The translations under genes and the position numbers were made by a program. A stretch of DNA of 64,000 nt from Streptomyces sp. Ru72 (lineage in GTDB: Bacteria > Actinomycetota > Actinomycetes > Streptomycetales > Streptomycetaceae): NCBI RefSeq assembly GCF_002920635.1, contig NZ_PQSR01000019.1, positions 44,485 to 108,484 on the forward strand, in the 5' to 3' direction. Positions 1-7,660 of this stretch are shown here, piece after piece. The notes beneath the pieces are model-generated. The model made no database searches. It saw only the letters and a program-made list of their open reading frames with translations, and was not told the DNA's origin. How positions within the stretch are numbered: position 1 is the stretch's first letter; each line of letters begins with the position of its first letter.

Positions 1-492
1 TCCGATCCCGCGCTCTACCGGCTGCTGTACACCGAGCCGCGGCCCGGCCAGCAGTTCGCGGTCACCGGCGACGCCCACCAGGTGCTGCTGCGCATCGTCG
101 AACGGGTGGCCAGGGCCGGCCGGCTGCGGACGGGTGTCGAGGCGGCCGCGACGATGATCCACTCCTCGGGCATGGGGGTGACGCTCACGCTGATCGCCGC
201 GCAGGCCGACGGCAGGCTCTCGGACTACGAAGGTCTGTCCGAGAACGTCCGGGAAGCCGTGCTGGACGCCGTGCTCGTCCCGGCCGACGACGCCGCCGCC
301 CCGCAGAGTGCCGGCGCCGGCCACGCTGCCGTGCACGCCGTCGCCCTGAAGTCCCTGATGCGCGACGGGGTGCGGTCCCTGACCTCCGCAGAGCGCGCCC
401 TGCTCGGCGAGTGGCTGGACCGCATCGCCGCCGAGGACGGTCAGGAGACCGGCGCCGCCAAGCCCGGCGAGCAACCCCCGCGGCGGCGATAA
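1..492 (+). CDS. TetR-type transcriptional regulator, C-terminal part (5' truncated by window)
   Basis: The reading frame is already open at base 1 and runs to a TAA at 490-492, so only the last 163 residues are visible. The visible part is alpha-helical and Ala/Arg-rich, with the kind of sequence found in the ligand-binding half of TetR proteins (a helix around residues 45-70 with HSSGMG, then a helix ending in REAVLDAVL). The N-terminal helix-turn-helix would lie upstream of the window. The gene sits just beside a hydrolase remnant and a LysR gene, a common regulator/enzyme arrangement. The family call rests on general character only, because no DNA-binding motif can be seen; ligand and targets are unknown. 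Confidence 0.55.
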   Translation, partial: SDPALYRLLYTEPRPGQQFAVTGDAHQVLLRIVERVARAGRLRTGVEAAATMIHSSGMGVTLTLIAAQADGRLSDYEGLSENVREAVLDAVLVPADDAAAPQSAGAGHAAVHAVALKSLMRDGVRSLTSAERALLGEWLDRIAAEDGQETGAAKPGEQPPRRR

Positions 493-500
493 CGGCCCGA

Positions 501-680
501 TCAGGCGGTAAGCGCCGTGCGCAGGGCGGCGACGGCCTGCTGGATCGCGGCCTCGGCGGCGTGGGTCCCACGCAGGGCGCCCAGCATGACGAAGTCGTGG
601 ATGATGCCCTGACAGCGGACCCCGGGCGGCGCCGGCCTTCGCGGCCCTTGGCGATCAGCGTCGGCGCCGGGCCCTCGGGC
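501..680 (-). pseudogene. Alpha/beta-hydrolase (esterase/lipase) C-terminal remnant
   Basis: Read on the minus strand, the frame ending at TGA 503-501 encodes a sequence with GIIHDFVML followed by GALRGTHAAEAAIQQAVAAL. This is the hallmark end of HSL-type alpha/beta hydrolases, where the His of HDF is the catalytic-triad histidine. Upstream in the same frame only a scrambled, shortened stretch (GADAD..QGPRRP) recalls the segment that normally carries the triad Asp. No nucleophile elbow GxSxG and no start codon follow, and the remaining sequence to the LysR stop at 761 makes no sense in any frame. I read this as a decayed 3' end of an esterase gene that once stood downstream of the LysR regulator. 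Confidence 0.6.
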
Positions 681-760
681 GCTGCGCCCCGTCGCCGATC
701 CGGGAGCAGGTGCCGCGAGTCCACCACCTCGTCGAATGCCTGGTGGGCCCGATCGGAGCG

Positions 761-1687
761 TCAGGGCTCCCGTCCACCCGCACCCCCCTGCGCGGAGGCT
801 CGGCCGGAGGCCATCTGTGCGGCCAGTGCGGTGAACGCGCGGACCTTGGCGTTCTCGGTGTCCGCGCGCCAGACGAGGGCGCCGTTGGCCGGGGGCAGTC
901 CGCTGAGCGGCCGGTGCAGGACGCCGGGGTGCCGGTAGGCGTGGAACAGCCCTTCATGGGTCGTCCAGACCGTCTCGCCGGTGGCGACCTTGTGCAGCGC
1001 CTCCTGGTAGGTCCGTCCGCCCTTCCCGCGGCGCAGGGGCCTGCCGCGCGGTGTGAACGGCGGGCAGAAGCCGTGCCGAAGGGCCTCCGGCAGTTCGGCG
1101 GGGCCGTCGAGCAGAACCCAGTCCGCCAGGTCCTCGATGTCGACCGACGCGCGCCGCGCCAGCGGATGGCCGGCGCCGGCGGCCAGCACCCGGCCGTGCG
1201 ACACCAGGACGGTCCCCACCTTCAGATCCGGTTCGTCGACGGGCAGCAGCGTGAGCAGCACGTCGACCTCACCGCTGCGCAGCGGCCCGTAGGGGTCGCG
1301 CCAGGGCACCTCGGTCACCGTGGTCTCGCAGGCCGGGTGCCGACGGCCGAAGGCGACGACCGTGTCGGTCAGCGGCGGACCGTTGAGACAGCCGAGGAAG
1401 CCGACGCGCAGGGTGCCGACCATGCCCTGCGCGATGGCGCAGGCCTCGTCGTAGCTCTTCCTGAGGCTTTCGTAGGCGGCGCCGAGTGTGCGCCGGGTGT
1501 GCTCGCCCAGCGGGGTCAGCGCGACGCGGCGGCTGGTTCTGACGAACAGCGGTGCGCCGATGCGTCGTTCCAGCGCCCGGATCAGCTGGCTGACACGGGA
1601 CTGGGACAGTCTCATGCGCTCCGCGGTGCGTCCGAAGTGCAGTTCCTCCGACAGCGCCAGAAACGTCTCGATCTCCGTGAGGTCCAC
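761..1687 (-). CDS. LysR-family transcriptional regulator
   Basis: The protein has 308 residues, normal for the family. Residues 1-60 form the winged helix-turn-helix (ETFLALSEELHFGRTAERM, then SQSRVSQLIRALERRIGAPLF). Residues 90-295 match the periplasmic-binding-like effector domain, with the typical RVGFLG opening. The start is GTG 1687, with GGGAG about 8 nt upstream; the start overlaps an in-frame TGA of the leader, so it cannot be extended. It activates or represses nearby genes in response to a small molecule, but the likely target, the esterase at 501-680, is decayed, so the regulator may be orphaned. The inducer cannot be predicted from sequence. Confidence 0.9.
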   Translation of the reverse strand: MDLTEIETFLALSEELHFGRTAERMRLSQSRVSQLIRALERRIGAPLFVRTSRRVALTPLGEHTRRTLGAAYESLRKSYDEACAIAQGMVGTLRVGFLGCLNGPPLTDTVVAFGRRHPACETTVTEVPWRDPYGPLRSGEVDVLLTLLPVDEPDLKVGTVLVSHGRVLAAGAGHPLARRASVDIEDLADWVLLDGPAELPEALRHGFCPPFTPRGRPLRRGKGGRTYQEALHKVATGETVWTTHEGLFHAYRHPGVLHRPLSGLPPANGALVWRADTENAKVRAFTALAAQMASGRASAQGGAGGREP

Positions 1688-1930
1688 TCAGTGCTCCCGC
1701 ATCGATGAGCCCGGCTCATGGATTGTGCAGTACTTCGACCTTGATCGACCAACGCCCCGCTGCGATCGTCTGGTTGGCGGTCGGCCGGCTCGTCGGCGGT
1801 CGGGGGAGTCGGCAGGTCGGCCGGCACCGCCCTCGTCGCCGTCCTGTGCGCCATCGCACCGCGACGCGGCGGGGGCCCGGCTCACGTCCTTGCGTGCGTG
1901 CCCCGGCCGCACTCGACGGCTTTGCCATCT

Positions 1931-1960
1931 CTTTACAACCTGCTCCGGCGCCGTCTCGTC
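1931..1960 (+). promoter_or_regulatory. Candidate ECF-sigma promoter of the sortase/ECF cluster
   Basis: ACAACC (1935-1940) is followed 16 nt later by CGTC (1957-1960), preceded by a T-rich CTCTTT. An AAC-type -35 with a CGTC-type -10 at this spacing is the general pattern of group 4 (ECF) sigma promoters. It lies 66 nt before the secreted-protein start at 2026, in a 338-base gap that otherwise holds no gene. Autoregulation by the sigma factor at 3150 is an inference. Confidence 0.45.
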
Positions 1961-2025
1961 TCTCCGCTCGATCCGTGATTCAGCCCGCCGCAGTACCGGG
2001 CGGACCGACGAAAGAGAGCGATTCG

Positions 2026-2388
2026 ATGCGCCGAACTGTCCTCAGCGCCCTGGCACTTGCGTGCACCGCCGGGCTGGCGGGCACCGTGCCCGCGTTCGCC
2101 CACGGGGCGTCCCCCTCCCCGACCGCCCCCGCGGCCACCGCCGCCCCGTCCACCGCCCCGGAACGGACCCCGGCGCCGACCGCCGCGAGCGCCGTTCCGA
2201 GTGCCGCGCCGACGAGGGCGCGCGGCCAGGTCTCCGTCGTCCCCAGCGGCGCGCCCGACACCGGTGTGACGGCGGGGACCTCCCGGTCCGTCTCCCCCGG
2301 GCTGATCGGCGGGGGCGCCGGCCTGGTACTGGTCGGAGGCGGCGCCGCCCTCCACGTCGTACGCCGCCGGCGGGCGACCGGGGCATGA
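2026..2388 (+). CDS. Small secreted, membrane-anchored protein with APDTG sorting-like motif
   Basis: The 120-residue product starts at ATG 2026 behind a GAGAG purine tract. Residues 1-25 are a clear Sec signal peptide (MRRTVLSALALACTAGLAG, AxA-type cleavage near FA-HG). Residues 27-66 are a Pro/Ala/Ser/Thr-rich spacer. APDTG follows at 76-80, then a Gly/Ser/Ala hydrophobic span (91-112) and the positive tail VRRRR. This is the layout of a sortase substrate (motif, TM segment, charged tail), and the next gene, overlapping by ATGA, encodes a class F sortase. The motif differs from the LAxTG used by class E sortases. I infer that this is the dedicated partner of that sortase; the biological role is unknown. 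Confidence 0.75.
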   Translation: MRRTVLSALALACTAGLAGTVPAFAHGASPSPTAPAATAAPSTAPERTPAPTAASAVPSAAPTRARGQVSVVPSGAPDTGVTAGTSRSVSPGLIGGGAGLVLVGGGAALHVVRRRRATGA

Positions 2389-3011
2389 CCCGGCTCTCCA
2401 GGCGCGCCTTCGCCACCGCGGCGGCCGCCGCGCTGCTCGCGGGCTGCGGCGGTCACGAGGCCGGCCGGGCCCCGGACACCCGCCCCGGAACCGTCCGTCC
2501 CGGCAGTACGCCACCGCCCGCGTCGACCTCCGCCAAGGTGGCGCCGGCGCTGAAGCGTTCGGCCCCCGTCCGGCTGCAGATCCCGGCCATCGGCGTCGAC
2601 ACCCCGGTCATGCGGCTGGGGCTGGCGCAGGACGGCAGTGTGCAGGTGCCGCCGGTCACCGCACACGACAAGGCGGGCTGGTACTGGCACTCGCCGACAC
2701 CGGGTCAGGTCGGGCCGTCGGTCATCCTCGGCCATGTCACGGTCGGCAGCTACGGGGACGGGGTCTTCCGCCACCTCGCGGACCTGCACCGGGGCGACCG
2801 GATCGTGGCGCGCCTGGAGAACGGAACGGCGGCCGTGTTCACGGTCGGCGCCGTACGGACGGTCGCCAAGGCGGACTTCCCGACGGAGGAGGTCTACGGG
2901 AACGTGAAGCGCCCGGAGTTGCGGCTGATCACCTGCGGGGGTCCCCGTACCGGCGACGGATACCTCGACAACGTGATCGTCTTCGCCGCGCTGACCACCT
3001 CGGCGCCCTGA
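2385..3011 (+). CDS. Class F sortase, predicted lipoprotein
   Basis: The 208-residue protein starts at ATG 2385, overlapping the previous stop by four bases (ATGA), so translation is probably coupled. It contains the sortase fold from about residue 62 (VRLQIPAIGV) to 203, with catalytic His117 in LGHV, Cys184 in ITCGG and Arg188 four residues later. Class F sortases are the short actinobacterial transpeptidases that act outside the membrane on sorting motifs. The N-terminus reads SRRAFATAAAAALLAGCGG: twin Arg, hydrophobic run and a lipobox LAGC (Cys21), so it looks like a Tat-type lipoprotein rather than a TM-anchored enzyme. The neighbouring small APDTG protein is the likely substrate and the ECF sigma factor the likely regulator. 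Confidence 0.88.
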   Translation: MTRLSRRAFATAAAAALLAGCGGHEAGRAPDTRPGTVRPGSTPPPASTSAKVAPALKRSAPVRLQIPAIGVDTPVMRLGLAQDGSVQVPPVTAHDKAGWYWHSPTPGQVGPSVILGHVTVGSYGDGVFRHLADLHRGDRIVARLENGTAAVFTVGAVRTVAKADFPTEEVYGNVKRPELRLITCGGPRTGDGYLDNVIVFAALTTSAP

Positions 3012-3149
3012 CCCGGCCGGCATACCGCCACTGCCTGATCCGCCGGTATGCCGACGACGCCTGATCCGCCGTGCGGATCCCGGGTCTTCGGAACGTACGC
3101 CGGTGGCCCGGGGTCCTATCCCACGACTGCCCCACGACCATGGAGAGCG

Positions 3150-3641
3150 TTGAAACGGTCCCGTGAGAGGGCGGCGTCCGAGCTGTTCGCCGCCGTCTAT
3201 CCACGCCTCGCCGGCTGGTGCCGCCGTCTCGTCGACGACGACGAGACGGCCCACGAGATCGCCTCGGAGGCGTTCACCCGGCTCTGGGCCCGCTGGACGT
3301 CCGTGGACGAGCCCCGCGGGTTCCTCTACGTCACCGCGGCCAACCTCGTCCGGGACCACTGGCGCAAGCTGGAGCGCGAGCGCAGAGCCGTGCACCGTGC
3401 CACCACGGAGGCCGCCGTACGCCCCCACACCGAACAGGCCGACCCCTCGGTGCGCCTGCTCGTGCAGTCGCTGCCGGAGCGACTGCGTGTCCCGATCCTG
3501 TTGCACTACTACGCTGACATGCCGATCCGGGAGGTGTCGGTGCTGACCGGACGCAAGGAAGGAACCGTCAAGGCCGACCTGCACGCGGCCCGGGAACTGC
3601 TCCGCGTCCACCTGAGGAGAAGCCTTGACCACACGCTCTGA
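3150..3641 (+). CDS. RNA polymerase sigma factor, ECF subfamily (sigma-70 group 4)
   Basis: From TTG 3150 the product has 163 residues, the usual ECF length. Region 2 is clear (ELFAAVYPRLAGWCRRLV, then DETAHEIASEAFTRLWARW and an FLYVTAANLVRDHWRK segment matching regions 2.3-2.4). Region 4 is also clear (LVQSLPERLRVPILLHYY, then REVSVLTGRKEGTVKADLHAARELLR, the helix-turn-helix contacting the -35). TTG was chosen because region 2 begins right after it and a GGAGAG tract lies just upstream, though the spacing is short. An upstream in-frame start would add residues with no conserved character. It probably drives the ACAACC-N16-CGTC promoter in front of the sortase operon, and is followed by an overlapping candidate anti-sigma gene. 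Confidence 0.85.
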   Translation: MKRSRERAASELFAAVYPRLAGWCRRLVDDDETAHEIASEAFTRLWARWTSVDEPRGFLYVTAANLVRDHWRKLERERRAVHRATTEAAVRPHTEQADPSVRLLVQSLPERLRVPILLHYYADMPIREVSVLTGRKEGTVKADLHAARELLRVHLRRSLDHTL

Positions 3642-4128
3642 CGACGACCCGGAGCTGGCACCCGACGACCCCCTCACGGTGATCCTGCGGCCCCCCTCGG
3701 ACCACCTCGGCCCGCCCCCCGGGCGCTTCCGCGCGATCCGCCGCGCCGCGGCCCGCCGCCGGCTCCTCCGCGCCGCGGCCGGGGCCTGCCTCACCGCCGC
3801 CGTCGCCGTCCTCGTCGCCCTGCCGCTCCACCTGACGGCGCCCGGGACACCCGCGCCCCCGTCGGCCCCTCTCGCACCGCCGCCCCCGAGCGGCCGTCCG
3901 GCGCCCGCCGGCCCTTCGGCGTCGCCCTCCCCGCCGGCGTCGCCCCAAAGCGCCACCCCGCGCCCCACCAGGACCCCTCCGACCGGCGGTTCCCGCACCC
4001 CGAGCCGCCCGCCGACCGCCACCCGGGAACCGTCGGCGACACCCACCCCTGCACGTTCCGTGCCCTCGGCGAGCCGGACCGGGGCCGACACCGCACCGTC
4101 GGACAGCCCCTCCACACGGCAGAGGTAG
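3625..4128 (+). CDS. Single-pass, Pro-rich extracytoplasmic protein, candidate anti-sigma partner
   Basis: The 167-residue product begins at TTG 3625 with CTGAGGAGA just upstream, overlapping the end of the sigma gene by 17 bases, so the two are translationally linked. Residues 1-48 are cytoplasmic and end in an Arg-rich stretch. Residues 49-70 (AAAGACLTAAVAVLVALPLHL) form one TM helix. Residues 72-167 are a disordered Pro/Ser/Thr/Ala wall-spanning tail. Position and topology fit a membrane anti-sigma factor or sensor, but the short N-terminal part shows no ZAS/HxxxCxxC zinc motif and no recognisable domain. The function is therefore inferred from position only. Confidence 0.65.
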   Translation: MTTRSDDDPELAPDDPLTVILRPPSDHLGPPPGRFRAIRRAAARRRLLRAAAGACLTAAVAVLVALPLHLTAPGTPAPPSAPLAPPPPSGRPAPAGPSASPSPPASPQSATPRPTRTPPTGGSRTPSRPPTATREPSATPTPARSVPSASRTGADTAPSDSPSTRQR

Positions 4129-4460
4129 TCACTGCCGCTCCCCGCACCCGCCCCCGGTGCTCCGCACGACGCCCCGCGTGCAGCGCGCCACCCGACGCCG
4201 TGACACGATCCGTGAGGCCGACCCCGCAGGCCGGCCGCTGATCAGCGGTGTGCCGGCGCAACCGTCAGTCCCACCACCGCCGCCCCCGAGAGCCGCAAGG
4301 CACGGGAGGCATCCCTGCAAGCCCCCCGGAGAATCCCCTCACGAACCCCACACAGCCTGCACACGGTCTTTCGATAGCCCCGTTAGCGTGGCAACCCGTT
4401 CGATTCCAGGTGCGAACGCGGCCCGTCGGGGCGGCGGCGAGCCAACACAGGAAGACCGCA
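4129..4460 (+). other. Intergenic region (332 bases) ahead of the zinc-ribbon gene
   Basis: No credible reading frame is present. A TAGCGT hexamer near 4385-4390 could be a -10 element about 70 nt before the ATG at 4461, but no convincing -35 is visible. AGGAAGA at 4449-4455 is the ribosome-binding site. Nothing else recognisable. Confidence 0.4.
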
Positions 4461-5339
4461 ATGGACTACTGCTCCTCGTGTCGTCGGCATCTCAACGGCG
4501 CCCTGGTGTGCCCCGGATGCGGTGCCTACGCCCCCGACATCGCCCCGGCCGGCACCGACGGCCACACCGTTCCGGGCCCGGCCACCACGGCGAAGCCGGT
4601 CATGGAGGCGACCGCGGCCACGGCGGCATGGGAGTTCGCGGCCCAGGACATCGACGAAGCACCGGACGTCGACGAGCCCCCGCACGCCGGCCCGCCCGCC
4701 GACCTCACGGGCCCGACGCGCCGCACGGAAGGGCGTGCCGCGCGGCGGCGCCGGCTGGCGCGCTGGAAGAAGACCCAGCGCAAGGCCCTGGTGGCGACCG
4801 CCGTCGCCCTCGTCGGAGGCGGTCTGACCGTGGCCTCGATGGACCGGCACACCGCCGACCGCGCCCAGGCCGCCCCGGCTCCGGACGCGTCGGCTCTCGG
4901 CGGTGTTGAGGAACCGACGTCGCTGTACAGCAGTCCGGCGCCGCCCCGCTCCGGCACCGCGCGCTCCGGCGCGCCCCGGGCCCCGCACACTCCGGCCGCC
5001 CAGTCCCCCGCGGCCGATCCGACCCGTCCGTCCTCGCCGGGCTCGGCATACGCCACGCCGTCGGGCGCCCAGCCGGACGCGGCCACCTCCTCCCGTACGA
5101 CGCACACGACGGGCACGGCAGGTGCGGCGGGCGCGGGCACGAGTCACACCACGGCGAGCTCCCCCTCCCAGTCGGGTACGGGTACGGGCTCCTCGTCGTC
5201 CACGGGGACGTCCCAGCACACGTCCTCCCCGACCACCGGCACCGGCGGCGGCACGGACCCGGGCACCCCGCAGACCAGCCCGTCCCCGGCGGCCACCTCG
5301 CCGTCGCAGGTCTGCCTGCTCGTCGTCTGCCTCGGCTGA
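4461..5339 (+). CDS. SCO2400-type protein: zinc ribbon, TM helix, Ser/Thr/Pro-rich tail
   Basis: The 292-residue protein opens with MDYCSSCRRHLNGALVCPGC, i.e. CxxC (4, 7) and CxxC (17, 20), a compact zinc ribbon. Residues 30-90 are acidic and disordered. A basic patch (RRRRLARWKK) precedes one TM helix (109-126). The rest, about 165 residues, is an Ala/Ser/Thr/Pro/Gly-rich extracellular stretch ending in SQVCLLVVCLG, with two Cys in the last eight residues. I recognise the opening as that of the Streptomyces family named after SCO2400, whose function is unknown. With the zinc ribbon inside and the tail outside, a membrane signalling or envelope role is an inference. The gene stands alone, with a terminator after it. 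Confidence 0.8.
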   Translation: MDYCSSCRRHLNGALVCPGCGAYAPDIAPAGTDGHTVPGPATTAKPVMEATAATAAWEFAAQDIDEAPDVDEPPHAGPPADLTGPTRRTEGRAARRRRLARWKKTQRKALVATAVALVGGGLTVASMDRHTADRAQAAPAPDASALGGVEEPTSLYSSPAPPRSGTARSGAPRAPHTPAAQSPAADPTRPSSPGSAYATPSGAQPDAATSSRTTHTTGTAGAAGAGTSHTTASSPSQSGTGTGSSSSTGTSQHTSSPTTGTGGGTDPGTPQTSPSPAATSPSQVCLLVVCLG

Positions 5340-5366
5340 CCACGGGCGGACGCCACCACAGCCGCT

Positions 5367-5400
5367 CACCGCCCCCCGCGATCACGCGGGTGGGCGGTTT
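5367..5400 (+). terminator. Rho-independent-type hairpin after the zinc-ribbon gene
   Basis: CCGCCCCCCGCG pairs with CGCGGGTGGGCGG across the loop ATCA (one bulge), followed by TTT. It starts about 28 nt after the stop at 5339. Confidence 0.7.
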
Positions 5401-5677
5401 CGGCGTGCCCACGCGATGCGCTCGGAATGACCGCGCGGCTGCCCTCACGGATGGCCCGCACCCCGAGCACCTGAGACAACCGGCCGGTCAGGAGTGCCGG
5501 ACACGCGAGGATTGCGCGGCCGGATCGTCACCCGGTGGTCACCGGATGAGGGAGACCGTGATCGAATCGTGTGTCCGTGCCAGTAGGCTGTGATCGCTGC
5601 GGCACCCCACCTTCACCCGCCCTGGCGGAATCCTGTCCGGCGGCGGTCGAGTCGCCGCACGGCATTCGTCTCCCGGC
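5401..5677 (+). other. Intergenic promoter region of the Ser/Thr kinase
   Basis: No coding frame is visible. TAGGCT at 5582-5587 is a plausible -10 element, giving a leader of about 85 nt before the ATG at 5678. A good -35 is not seen. Confidence 0.35.
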
Positions 5678-6862
5678 ATGAGGATGAAACAACAGGTGCT
5701 GATCGCGGGCCGGTACCAGCTGAACACCACCATCGGACGTGGCGCGATGGGAGAGGTCTGGCGGGCGTACGACCAGATGCTCGGCCGTCCCGTCGCCGTC
5801 AAGGTGCTGCTCGACCGGAACGCCGACCCCACCGCCGACTCCCGTTTCCGCCTCGAGGCACAGACCGCGGGGCGGCTCCACCACCCGCACGTGGTCGGCG
5901 TGCTCGACTTCGGCGAGCACGAGGGGCGGCTGTTCCTGGTCATGGAGCTGGTGGAGGGCTCGAGCCTCGCCCGGGTGCTCGCCGACGACGGGCCGCTGCC
6001 CGCCGAACAGGTCGCGGCCATCGCCGCCCAGGCGGCTGCCGGACTCGCCGTGGCGCACGAACAGGGCATCGTGCACCGCGACATCAAGCCCGGCAACCTG
6101 CTCCTCGACGCGGGCGGCACCCTGAAGATCGGCGACTTCGGCATCGCCCGCTTCATGGACGACCCGTCGGGCGCGCTCACGGCGACCGGGCAGATCGTCG
6201 GTACGAGCCTGTACATCGCGCCGGAGCGGGCCCTGGGCAAGCCCGCCGGGCCGGCCAGCGACGTGTACTCGCTCGGCTGCGTCCTCTACCAACTCCTCAC
6301 CGGACGCCCTCCGTTCCGCGCCGACAGCCCGATCGCGATCCTGCACCAGCACCTGGACGCGACGCCCGTACCGCCGCGCGAGCTGGGTGCCGCGCTGCCG
6401 CCCGCCTTCGAGAACTATCTGCTCGGCCTGCTCGCCAAGCGGCCCGAGGACCGGCCCACGGCGCGGCAGGCCGCCGACTGGTTCGCCACGGGCGCCTGGC
6501 GGGGCCGCCCGGAACCGCTCCCGGCCGCGGCACCGATCCCGGTCCCGACCCCGACCCCGGTTCCGGTCCCGGAGTTGCCGATTCCGCCCCGGATGGAGGG
6601 GCCGGCGACGACGTACAAGCTCCCGTCCGCGCTCCCCGGCCACCGCGCGGCCCGCCAGCGGCCGGCGTCGGGGAACCGGCGCGCGCAGCCGTCGCTGCGC
6701 ACGTTCGTCACCGGGCGGCCGCGCGCGGTGGGACTGATCGCCGCGGCGCTGCTGTTCCTGACGGCGATGTACGTGGGCATGTCGGTGTTCAGCCCGGACA
6801 GCAGCTCGGCGGAGACACCGCAGGACACGGGCCGGTCGGGCCCGGTCTCGCCGACGCCGTGA
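5678..6862 (+). CDS. Membrane Ser/Thr protein kinase (Hanks type)
   Basis: The 394-residue protein has a full kinase domain at residues 11-270: Gly loop GRGAMGEV (20-27), ATP-anchoring Lys42 in VAVK, catalytic HRD at 133-135 with KPGN, DFG at 153-155 and APE at 181-183. A Pro-rich linker (around 280-300, alternating P/V/T) and a basic stretch lead to one TM helix near 343-364 and a short outside tail of about 30 residues. There are no PASTA repeats, so an external ligand domain is absent. It phosphorylates Ser/Thr of unknown substrates on the inner membrane face. It is transcribed alone. ATG 5678 was taken as start; a second in-frame ATG two codons later is an alternative. Confidence 0.93.
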   Translation: MRMKQQVLIAGRYQLNTTIGRGAMGEVWRAYDQMLGRPVAVKVLLDRNADPTADSRFRLEAQTAGRLHHPHVVGVLDFGEHEGRLFLVMELVEGSSLARVLADDGPLPAEQVAAIAAQAAAGLAVAHEQGIVHRDIKPGNLLLDAGGTLKIGDFGIARFMDDPSGALTATGQIVGTSLYIAPERALGKPAGPASDVYSLGCVLYQLLTGRPPFRADSPIAILHQHLDATPVPPRELGAALPPAFENYLLGLLAKRPEDRPTARQAADWFATGAWRGRPEPLPAAAPIPVPTPTPVPVPELPIPPRMEGPATTYKLPSALPGHRAARQRPASGNRRAQPSLRTFVTGRPRAVGLIAAALLFLTAMYVGMSVFSPDSSSAETPQDTGRSGPVSPTP

Positions 6863-6963
6863 CACTCCTGCCCAACTCGTCTGTCGAGCAGGAGAGTTGA
6901 GTTGACGAAGGCTTGACCGAACGAAAAGAAACGACGGCGGGGGCGAACTGTAGGTTCACCCGC

Positions 6964-7644
6964 ATGCCCCCACAGCCCCCACAGCCCGCGCGCCTGCCCG
7001 TCCTGCCGTACCGCAAGCCCACCCGTGGCCGCGACTACTGGATCCTCGACGACGTGCTGCCGAACGTGGACGAGGTCCGGGCCCGCTGTCTCGCCAAGGA
7101 CGACTGGGTCAAGGGATACCCGTACACGCAGGAGAGCTGGCCGGGCATGCGCACCCTGCCCGGCCTCGAACCGGCCGAACTGGCCCGGATCGAGCGGCTG
7201 GTGCGCAAGGAGACCGGCGCGCAGAGGCTCTGGCAGGAGACCGCGCCCGGCGGCGGCACCCTCAACCACAACTGCGTCCAGGTCGTCGGCAAGGACGAGG
7301 GCGAACCGCGCCCGCACACCGACTCGCGAGCCCTGTGCCGGTACGCCGCCGTGCTCTACCTCAGCCCGAACATCCCCAAGGACTGCGGCACGAGCTTCTA
7401 CCGGCAGAGCCTGCCGGGCGGCGTCCTGGGCGGCAACATGGTGCAGGCGCCGCACACCAACCTGGTCGAGGCGCTGGGCACGCGGTACGTCTCGCCGGAC
7501 GCGTTCACCGAGGACGTCCGCGTGCCGCAGCGCTACAACCGGCTGCTCCTGTACAAGGCCAATCTCATGCACAGCGCCACCGGTTACTGGGGCAGCGACC
7601 TGGAGGACAGGCGCATGACGGCCGTCTTCTTCTGGATGGCCTAG
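6964..7644 (+). CDS. DUF6445-type protein, candidate 2OG-Fe(II)-like oxygenase
   Basis: The product has 226 residues from ATG 6964. It carries an HxD pair (H118, D120 in PHTDSRALC) and a distal His203 in LMHSATGYWG, the spacing of a double-stranded beta-helix Fe(II)/2-oxoglutarate dioxygenase. I recall this sequence type as DUF6445. A candidate Arg for 2OG binding is not certain. TAGGTT at 6951-6956 stands 7 nt before the ATG, consistent with a leaderless mRNA; there is no good ribosome-binding site. An in-frame TTG at 6913 with GAAGG upstream is the alternative start. The substrate is unknown; an amino-acid or peptide hydroxylase would fit the fold, but this is inference. Confidence 0.75.
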   Translation: MPPQPPQPARLPVLPYRKPTRGRDYWILDDVLPNVDEVRARCLAKDDWVKGYPYTQESWPGMRTLPGLEPAELARIERLVRKETGAQRLWQETAPGGGTLNHNCVQVVGKDEGEPRPHTDSRALCRYAAVLYLSPNIPKDCGTSFYRQSLPGGVLGGNMVQAPHTNLVEALGTRYVSPDAFTEDVRVPQRYNRLLLYKANLMHSATGYWGSDLEDRRMTAVFFWMA

Positions 7645-7660
7645 CGGAAGCGGTGCCGGT

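Noticed and set aside
1980..4115. A 700-codon open frame on the minus strand across the sortase cluster
   Set aside because: It is a shadow of high third-position GC in the plus-strand genes; the protein is low in complexity and the plus-strand genes have domains and ribosome sites.
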